From AP-15 sp963774345 (GTDB lineage Bacteria; Pseudomonadota; Alphaproteobacteria; ATCC43930; CGMCC-115725): a stretch of 64,000 nt of DNA. Under the pieces are notes generated by a model. The model ran no database searches and was not told where the DNA came from. It worked only from the letters and a program-made list of their open reading frames with translations. Shown here piece by piece: positions 58,197-64,000 of the stretch; the stretch's first letter is position 1, and every line of letters starts with the position of its first letter. Location of the stretch: the NCBI GenBank assembly GCA_963774345.1, contig CAVZFB010000057.1:124001-188000 (forward strand), read 5' to 3'. A program made the position numbers and the translations under genes.

Positions 58197-59997
58197 ATGG
58201 ATTACGACAATTGGGCCAGCCTTCCGGCGATGTTCTTCGAACAAGCCGGCCGGCTCGGCGACAAGCCTTTTCTGTGGATGAAGCGAGACCGGCACTATCA
58301 GCCGGTAACATGGGCGCTGGCGGCACGCGACGTCCGCCGGCTGGCGCAAGGTCTGAGAGCGCTTGGCATCGTCCCGGGGGAGCGGGTCGCCCTGGTGGCG
58401 GAGAACCGGCCGGAATGGGTCATCGCCGATCTCGCGGTGATGAGCGCTGGGGCGATCACGGTCCCGGCCTATGTGACGAACACCGTCGAGGACCATCGCC
58501 ATATCTTTGCGACCAGCGGCGCCCGCGCCGTGATCGTCTCCAAGTCCTCGTTGTCCGGGAGAGTGCTGGCGGCGGCCAACCAGGTCGACACCGTGCACAC
58601 GGTGATCGCGATCGAGCCCATCGCCGGCCAGGCGAGCACGGTCGACGTTCTGTCGTGGGACGAGGTTCTGACGCGCGGGGGTGATCAGACGGACAACATT
58701 TCCGGGCAAATCGCCGAATTGGCGCCGGACGACGTCGCTTGCCTGATTTTCACCTCGGGCACCGGCGGCGTCCCCAAGGGGGTGATGACCACCCACCGCA
58801 ACATTCTCGCCAACTGCCGGGGCGCCTATCGTCTGCTCGAGCTGCTCGGTCTCGGCGACGAGGTGTTCTTAAGCTTTCTGCCGCTGTCGCATGCCTACGA
58901 GCACACGGCGGGGATGATGTTCCCGCTCTCGATCGGGGCGCAGATCTACTTCGCCGAAGGTGCGGAGACCTTGGCCGCCAATCTCCTCGAAGCGCGACCC
59001 ACGATCATGACCGCAGTACCACGGCTCTACGAGACGTTGCACCGCCGCATCCTGCTCGGAGTTCGAGCGCAAAGGGCGAGTGGCGCGAAAAATGTTCGAC
59101 AAAACCGTCACGATCGGGCGCAAGCGCGCTTCCTTCGCAACTCCGAACCTCACCGAGCGCTTGATCGACCCGGCGCTCGACCGTCTCGTGCGCGCGGGGA
59201 TACGCCGACACTTTGGCGGGCGGCTCAAGGCGATGGTATCGGGCGGCGCGCCCCTGAACCCCGAAATCGGCAGCTTCTTCCTGGCGCTCGGGGTCACTCT
59301 GTTGCAGGGCTACGGCCAGACCGAAGCCGGGCCGGTGATCAGCTGCAATTCGCCGGCACGGATCAAGATCGACACGGTCGGGCCGCCGCTCGACGGGGTG
59401 CGGGTCCGGGTCGCCGATGACGGCGAGATCCTGGTCGCCGGCGACAATGTCATGAAGGGTTACTGGAACGATCCGCAAGCCACCGCACAGACCCTGGTCG
59501 ATGGCTGGCTGCACACCGGCGATGTCGGCCAGGTCGACGTGGACGGCTATATCCGCATCACCGACCGCAAGCGCGACTTCATCAAGAATTCTGGCGGCGA
59601 GATGGTTTCGCCGGCCCGCGTCGAAGGCTATCTGACCTTGGAACCCGAAATCGCCCAAGCGATGGTGTTCGGCGACCGCCAGCCTTATCTCGTCGCAATC
59701 GTTGTGCCCGATCACGAATTCGCGGTCGAGTTCGCCGGCAAGAACGGGGGCCAGGCGGATATCGCGGCGCTCGCCGTCGACCCCTCATTCATCAAGACGA
59801 TTGGCGCCGCGGTGGCGCGGGTCAATCGTGGGCTGACGCCGGTCGAGCGGGTGCGGCGCTTCGTGATAGCCGCGGAACCATTTACGATCGCCAACGGCCA
59901 GATGACGCCAACGTTGAAGGTCAAGCGTCACGCGGTCCGCGAGGTCTATGGGGAGGCACTCGGGGCGCTCTACGACGGCAAAGGCATCGCGGCGTAG
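58197..59997 (+). CDS. Long-chain acyl-CoA ligase (AMP-binding), one frameshift
   Basis: About 600 residues, FadD15-like. N-terminal part with LIFTSGTGGVPKGVMTTHRN (P-loop), FLSFLPLSHAYEHTAGMMFP, AEGAETLAANLLEARPTIMT; after a shift near 59065 EFERKGRVARKMFDK, LNPEIGSFFLALGVTLLQGY-GQTEAGPVISC, WLHTGDVGQVDVDGYIRITD-RKRDFIKNSGGEM and KRHAVREVYGEALGALYDGK follow. Activates long-chain or other carboxylates. GGGGAGGTCGCGG lies before the ATG. The next gene (a truncated SDR) starts 34 bases on, so SDR and ligase were probably co-transcribed. Confidence 0.9.
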
Positions 59998-60030
59998 GCC
60001 GGCCAGCTCGTTTCTTCAACGGAGGAGCAT

Positions 60031-60180
60031 ATGCGGCTTGAGGGCAAGATCGGGATTGTCACGGCGGCGGCTTCGGCGATGGGTCGGGCCGGCGCGCTGC
60101 GCTTCGCGCGTGAGCGAGCGGCGGCGGCGCAACCCCAGACCCGACTTGTCGCAACAGCGCCCGGAACTTCCGCCGCGTGA
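60031..60180 (+). pseudogene. Truncated SDR N-terminus (paralogue of the 62219 gene)
   Basis: GGAGGAGCAT precedes ATG 60031. The first 28 codons (MRLEGKIGIVTAAASAMGRA then GALRFARE) match the beginning of the intact SDR at 62219 nearly residue for residue, with many synonymous differences, and then similarity stops abruptly near 60117. The remaining 21 codons are unrelated. This is the stump of an SDR gene that once followed the acyl-CoA ligase, cut off where lower-GC DNA begins. The gap 60181-60402 shows nothing convincing. Confidence 0.75.
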
Positions 60181-60402
60181 GCGGCGGCTTACGCGGTCCG
60201 GCGACGAGGTTGCCGGTAGTACAACCGGCGGCCGTCAGCGCCCTTGATCGCCCGCCTAGTGCGTTCGGCATCGTCAACGCCGAGCCGAATGCGGTTCGAA
60301 TCTCCGAAATCGACGCAAAGAAGGTCAAGAAACTGAATAATTTAGACAGCGGTATAACCTCGCGGCCCCCGAAAACTTCGCGAAAGACATAAAGACTTTC
60401 TG

Positions 60403-61179
60403 CTACTCTATCTGCTCCGCTAGTCGGTAGGTGCCGCCGCCAATAAATTCAATATACCCTTTATCTCTGAGCACTTGTAGCTGTTGCCTGATTTTCGCTT
60501 TAATATGCCGATTTTTCGGATATGTCTCTCTCAGTTCACCCTCAAACGAATATACTTGATCAAGCGAAAACGTCCGCTGTTTCAACTTTTCGATGCATCG
60601 AATGACGTTGAGCAGCCATCCCTTTGCGCTGTCTCTCTCTTCCCGCAGGAAGATCGTCCTTTTCCATTTAGCTAGGACCGCAGTTTTTGATTCGACGTGC
60701 CTGTTACGAATAATGAAAATGCGGCCCGCATCAGGGATATCCTGGAGAAGAATGTTGCATCCCACCCACCCAGCGCGCCGAGCCGTTTCGGCCAACGGTC
60801 TTCTTCTTTCGATAATGCTAGTTGTGAAGAAATGCTTTGGGATGATAATTAGACTGAGCACCGACAGCGCCACCCAATCATAGTTCAGTAAAAAGAGATT
60901 GGGATTCCTATTGGTCTTAAGTCGTTCTACCATCGTCCGATATGCGCCATCGACGAGCTTCGCGGTTGGCTTTCTGTGGCTCTTCAGTTCATAATCTTCT
61001 CTACAGATCGGACAAACAAAATCGGCCACTGGCCGATTGTGGGCATACCTATTAATGCGGCAATGGCCACAATTTGGACAATAGACATGATCGCCGACCC
61101 AACGTTCGCTTAAAACGCGGATCTTTTGCGATGCGCTTGCATAAGAGGCAGCCCGCTGTACCTCAAAAGACAGGTCCAT
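60403..61179 (-). CDS. dpnI: DpnI-family methyl-dependent restriction endonuclease
   Basis: A 258-residue homologue of DpnI, which cuts GATC only when adenine is methylated. N-terminal PD-(D/E)XK domain: zinc Cys pairs in CPNCGHCRI and CPICRE, catalytic Asp in NRPVADF and Glu/Lys in EDYELKSHRK. Then VIPKHFF-like LIIIPKHFFTTSIIERRRPL, AETARRAGWVGCNILLQDIP, and the C-terminal winged helix that reads Gm6ATC (KIRQQLQVLRDKGYIEF). The start is the ATG before DLSFEVQRAASYAS; reading further upstream is not conserved. No DpnD, methylase or partner gene. Clearly lower GC than its surroundings. Intact. Confidence 0.92.
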   Translation of the reverse strand: MDLSFEVQRAASYASASQKIRVLSERWVGDHVYCPNCGHCRINRYAHNRPVADFVCPICREDYELKSHRKPTAKLVDGAYRTMVERLKTNRNPNLFLLNYDWVALSVLSLIIIPKHFFTTSIIERRRPLAETARRAGWVGCNILLQDIPDAGRIFIIRNRHVESKTAVLAKWKRTIFLREERDSAKGWLLNVIRCIEKLKQRTFSLDQVYSFEGELRETYPKNRHIKAKIRQQLQVLRDKGYIEFIGGGTYRLAEQIE

Positions 61180-61261
61180 TGTTTTTGCGACCACGCTCGT
61201 CCGTCGCCGTGTCGATTGAGCATCGCCGCGCGACCCGCGTTCGGTCAATCACATTAGGTGA

Positions 61262-61447
61262 GACAGCTACATATTCCATGCTCACCCGGTCCGTACCATC
61301 GAATTGTTTGCTCGCGGAATGCAACCGAATTGGACCCTATGGGGCGATGAGGCCGGCGACTTTCATCGGCCGACATGGAGCACGTACGCGCACAACTCGG
61401 AAGGCACGAGCGGATCGTCGGAGTTCGCCGACCACTCGGCCACCTGA
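61262..61447 (+). pseudogene. C-terminal remnant of an MT-A70-type DNA adenine methylase
   Basis: The plus frame reads HPVRTIELFARGMQPNWTLW then GDEAGDFHRPTWSTY and ends at TGA 61445. IELFARxxxxxWxxWGxE is the usual C-terminal end of MT-A70-like methylases that accompany restriction enzymes. Nothing upstream of 61262 continues the enzyme; a TGA stands at 61259, and dpnI begins 80 bases away on the other strand. About 45-60 residues of a roughly 200-residue protein remain. The assignment rests on this tail motif alone. Confidence 0.5.
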
Positions 61448-61519
61448 CCGCCTCCGAGTTTGGCCCAAGGTGCACTCAGAGAATGGAAAGGGGGGTCCGC
61501 ATCCCGGAATACCAAGCGT

Positions 61520-62180
61520 ATGTCGACCGAACTCCTTGTCCCTGAAGACCTGCGAACGCTATATCAAGTAAACGAATGGCGCAACGCCACCGGAGTCCTG
61601 TTCACCTACTTGCTCCGATGAGTAGAGTGATGTGCAAGAAACGTTGCGCGCCTTCAAGCCGGTGAAATCGGAGGTGATGGTCGGCGGCGGTAACCGCTCT
61701 CTAGTCGGTTATCGCATAGACGAAGCCCTCTATGAGCGAGGGTGGCAGGAAAAGCCGTTTCAGACCTCTATCGTAGTAGACGGAACCCGGATCGACAGTC
61801 CCACCCATTCCGTGGACTGCCTTAAGGGCGGCGTCGCATTGGAGACGGAATGGAACAACAAGGACCCGTTCTTCGATCGCGATCTCAATAATTTTTGACT
61901 TCTATTTGATCTCAGGGCAATATAGGTTGGAATAATCGTTACTCGTTCATGGGAATTGCAAGAAATTTTCAAGCGCTTGGGAAAGGGCGCATCGTAAGGG
62001 AAGGCGACCACCCATCATGAAAAGCTGTGGCCCAAGGTCGAAGGCGGGGGCGCAGGCGGATGCCCGGTGCTGACCTTTGCTATCAGACCCGCGCTGTTCG
62101 TCGACGATGGCGCTAAAAGCCCGAATCGCAGCGGAAAAGGCAGCCAAAGTAACCGCGAAGCGGCGAGGCATCATATTTGA
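61520..62180 (+). pseudogene. BglII/BstYI-family type II restriction endonuclease, decayed
   Basis: ATG 61520 starts STELLVPEDLRTLYQVNEW then RNATGVL. After a frame slip near 61610 the frame continues DVQETLRAFKPVKSEVMVGG, SLVGYRIDEALYERGWQEKP, DSPTHSVDCLKGGVALETEW, NNKDPFFDRDLNNF (catalytic Glu and the WNNKDPFFDRDL core), LLFDLRAI, VGIIVTRSWELQEIFKRLG, KLWPKVEGGGAGGCPVLTF. In-frame stops sit at 61623 (TAG, usual Trp), 61896 (TGA, usual Arg), 61923 (TAG, usual Ser) and 61995 (TAA, usual Tyr); the frame otherwise stays open to TGA 62178. This is a typical decayed gene. Confidence 0.85.
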
Positions 62181-62218
62181 TGAAGTAGAGGACGAAGAGT
62201 CCTAGCAGGAGGAAAACC

Positions 62219-63010
62219 ATGCGGCTCGAAGGCAAGATCGGCATCGTCACCGCGGCGGCTTCCGGGATGGGACGAGCCGGTGCGGTACGTTTTGCCCGCG
62301 AGGGGGCGGCGGTCGGGGTCGTCGACATCGATCAGGCCGGGGTCGATGCCGTCGTCGGCGAAATCACCGCCGCCGGCGGACGGGCCCAGGGCCTCGTCGG
62401 CGATCTGCGCCAGGACGATTTCGCTCGCGCGATCGTGCGCCGCACCGCCAGCACTTTCGGCGGGCTCGATTTCGTGTGGAACCATGTTGGCCATCCCGGC
62501 CCGGCCTCGATCGAGGGCATCGACATGGCCGATTTCGACACCGCGATCGGGCTCAACCTGCGCACCGTGCTGCTGACAACTGAGGCGGCAATCCCCGAAC
62601 TGCGCGCCCGCGGCGGCGGCGCGCTGCTCTACACCGCCTCGACCTCGGGACTGGTCGGCTCGGCCTTCAGCCCGGTCTATTCGATGGCCAAATTCGGCGT
62701 CGTCGGCTTTGTCCGCTCGCTGGCCAAGCGCCTCGCACCCGACAAGATCCGGGTCAACGCGATCTGCCCCGGCCCGATCGACACGCCGATGCTGCGGGTC
62801 TTTGTCGCCCGGCCCGACCAGCAGCGCCCCCCTGGCAAAGCAGGCAGCCAGGACAAGGAGGCGTTGGTTCAGGCGCGCGCCCGCCAGATCCCGATGGGCC
62901 GCACCGGCCAGCCCGAGGAGATCGCCAATGCCGCCCTGTTCCTGATTTCGGACGAGGCATCCTTCGTCTCCGGCGCCGCCCTCCCGGTGGACGGCGCCGC
63001 GACGGCGTGA
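62219..63010 (+). CDS. SDR-family oxidoreductase
   Basis: A 263-residue SDR. MRLEGKIGIVTAAASGMGRA is the cofactor loop (T-A-x3-G-x-G), DID after strand 2 favours NAD, NHVGHPG replaces the usual NNAG, LYTASTSG has the Ser and YSMAK the Tyr and Lys. GCAGGAGGAAAACC precedes the ATG. Its first 28 residues match the SDR stump at 60031, so it is a paralogue next to the acyl-CoA ligase. May oxidise hydroxyacyl-CoA made from the ligase product (inference). Intact. Confidence 0.87.
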   Translation: MRLEGKIGIVTAAASGMGRAGAVRFAREGAAVGVVDIDQAGVDAVVGEITAAGGRAQGLVGDLRQDDFARAIVRRTASTFGGLDFVWNHVGHPGPASIEGIDMADFDTAIGLNLRTVLLTTEAAIPELRARGGGALLYTASTSGLVGSAFSPVYSMAKFGVVGFVRSLAKRLAPDKIRVNAICPGPIDTPMLRVFVARPDQQRPPGKAGSQDKEALVQARARQIPMGRTGQPEEIANAALFLISDEASFVSGAALPVDGAATA

Positions 63011-63110
63011 GAAGCGCGCGGACAACCGCGGGGGCGGCCGAAGGGAACAGCGGGAAAGGTGGTACGGCCTCGAAGAGAAGCCGAATTTCGCACCATTCGC
63101 CGGCGCCGTC

Positions 63111-63563
63111 CTAAAGCCCGCGGGTGGCTTCGCCCTTCAGCTCGACGGTGTTGCCGTCGGGGTCGGAAATATAAAGCGACGGGCCGTACCCCTCGGCGCC
63201 ATAACGCTCGCGGACCTCGCCGGGATCGACGCCGTGCCGCTGCAGGTGCGCCTTGAGTGCCGTCGCGTCGAAGCCGACGACCCGCATCGCGAAGTGATCC
63301 ATGTTGCGCCCAGCTTTGTCGGGCGCCGTCTGCGGCGAGACCGCCGCCGGGACCAGATCGATCAGCGAAGCGCCGGCGCGCAGCTGGACCAGCTTTGGCT
63401 GTTCGAGGCGACGCTCGATGTGCATGCCCAACACATTCTCGTAGAAAGCGATCGCGCGATCGAGGTCGCCGACCCTCAGCACCACATGGTCGAGCCCGCC
63501 GATGCGGATCGCGTCCCGGCTCGCCGACGCCTCTGCGTTTTCGACTGCAACCGAATCAGGCAT
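63111..63563 (-). CDS. VOC-family (glyoxalase/dioxygenase fold) protein
   Basis: One hundred and fifty residues with a vicinal-oxygen-chelate fold: IGGLDHVVLRVGDLDRAIAF, YENVLGMHIERR, NMDHFAMRVVGFD (metal His) and PSLYISDPDGNTVELKGE (metal Glu). ATG 63563 follows GGGAGGCGG. Two or more metal ligands, His in LDHVV, His in MDHFA and Glu in VELKG, are present. Could be a glyoxalase, dioxygenase or fosfomycin-type thiol transferase; nothing decides between them. Confidence 0.8.
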   Translation of the reverse strand: MPDSVAVENAEASASRDAIRIGGLDHVVLRVGDLDRAIAFYENVLGMHIERRLEQPKLVQLRAGASLIDLVPAAVSPQTAPDKAGRNMDHFAMRVVGFDATALKAHLQRHGVDPGEVRERYGAEGYGPSLYISDPDGNTVELKGEATRGL

Positions 63564-63698
63564 TGCCGCCTCCCTTCCTGACCACGCTGTTGGGCGAAGC
63601 ATGCCGCATTTCTCGACATCGAGGCAAGCGGACCGCTCGCGGCTCGTTGAGGGCGCCCCCGTCGTCGCGATGCGTGGACCATCGGGGAAGCTGCGACG

Positions 63699-64000
63699 TT
63701 ATAGGAAGCTGTAGGGATCGATATCGACCTGTAGGCGGACCGAGCCGGCGAGGCGCACCCGTGAGAGCCAGTCGCGCAGCACCGCCTGCACATTTACCTC
63801 GCGCGTCGCTTTGACCAAAAACCGGCGGCGATGACGCCCGCGCAGCACGGCGAGCGGAGCCGGCGCCGGCCCGAGCACGGTAACGCCGGGAAACTGTGGC
63901 GCCGCACGCGACAGCGCCTGGGCGGCAAAGTCGGCGGATTCACCGTCCGCGGCGCTGACGATCAACGCGGCGAGCCGGCCAAAAGGCGGCAATCCGGCAT
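63699..64000 (-). CDS. priA: Primosomal protein N' (PriA), C-terminal end
   Basis: The minus frame enters from the right edge (AGLPPFGRLAALIVSAADG) and ends VRLQVDIDPYSFL at the stop near 63699. VLGPAPAPLAVLRGRHRRRF and QVDIDPYSFL are the conserved C-terminal features of PriA, the helicase that restarts stalled replication. Only about 100 residues are in the window; the helicase part lies beyond the edge. Downstream (63564-63698) no gene is visible. Confidence 0.9.
   Translation of the reverse strand, partial: AGLPPFGRLAALIVSAADGESADFAAQALSRAAPQFPGVTVLGPAPAPLAVLRGRHRRRFLVKATREVNVQAVLRDWLSRVRLAGSVRLQVDIDPYSFL

Overview
The window is GC-rich, densely coded DNA from an alphaproteobacterium, probably an uncultured rhodospirillal or rhizobial lineage. 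The evidence is a hisB-hisH-[GNAT]-hisA-hisF-hisE block divergent from hslV-hslU, a very large (about 1,620 residue) NAD-glutamate dehydrogenase, two class III cyclases and many catabolic paralogues (SDR, CaiB, MFS, LLM). Roughly fifteen otherwise good genes are broken by one-base indels, often in compensating pairs and often in homopolymers. They cluster at 3.7-6.4, 41.0-42.3, 45.9-51.1 and 56.2-57.9 kb, which looks more like sequencing or assembly error than biology. Nonsense-decayed genes at 20.3 and 61.5 kb look like true pseudogenes.

Layout. 0-6.4 kb: partial SMP-30 lactonase, CoA-transferase, MFS transporter, small exported protein plus MsrQ-like haem protein, phosphonoacetate hydrolase. 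6.5-11 kb: hicA, a HicB-PIN chimera, and a SAM/cyclase/AAA/TPR signalling protein. 11-17.3 kb: two SDRs separated by repeat-rich DNA, an ABC permease/ATPase pair, an MHS-type transporter. 17.4-21.8 kb: HIT protein and a lower-GC group of methyltransferases and sulfotransferase-like genes inserted next to hisE. 21.9-27.7 kb: histidine biosynthesis and hslVU. 27.8-39.6 kb: glgC, CHASE2 adenylate cyclase, gdh, acs, LuxR-type regulator.

40-45.8 kb is a coenzyme F420 locus: LLM oxidoreductase, F420-G6PDH-like oxidoreductase, cofE and cofD (the last three with overlapping stop/start codons), then a cupin, a SnoaL-like protein and a third LLM enzyme. 45.9-51.9 kb is a minus-strand catabolic operon: PhyH-type dioxygenase, SAF-domain homoserine-dehydrogenase-like enzyme, aldo/keto reductase, two amidohydrolases. 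52-58 kb: MATE exporter behind a promoter/short-ORF/terminator leader, UbiB-like kinase, BrnT plus an extended BrnA, oligoendopeptidase F.

58.2-64 kb: acyl-CoA ligase, a truncated SDR copy, a low-GC restriction island (intact DpnI-type methyl-dependent endonuclease next to a decayed MT-A70 methylase / BglII-type endonuclease pair), then a full SDR, a VOC protein and the 3' end of priA. The most unusual items are this DpnI replacement island, the HicB-PIN chimera, the BrnA with an extra C-terminal domain, the F420 locus in an alphaproteobacterium, and the PhyH/SAF/AKR/amidohydrolase operon.
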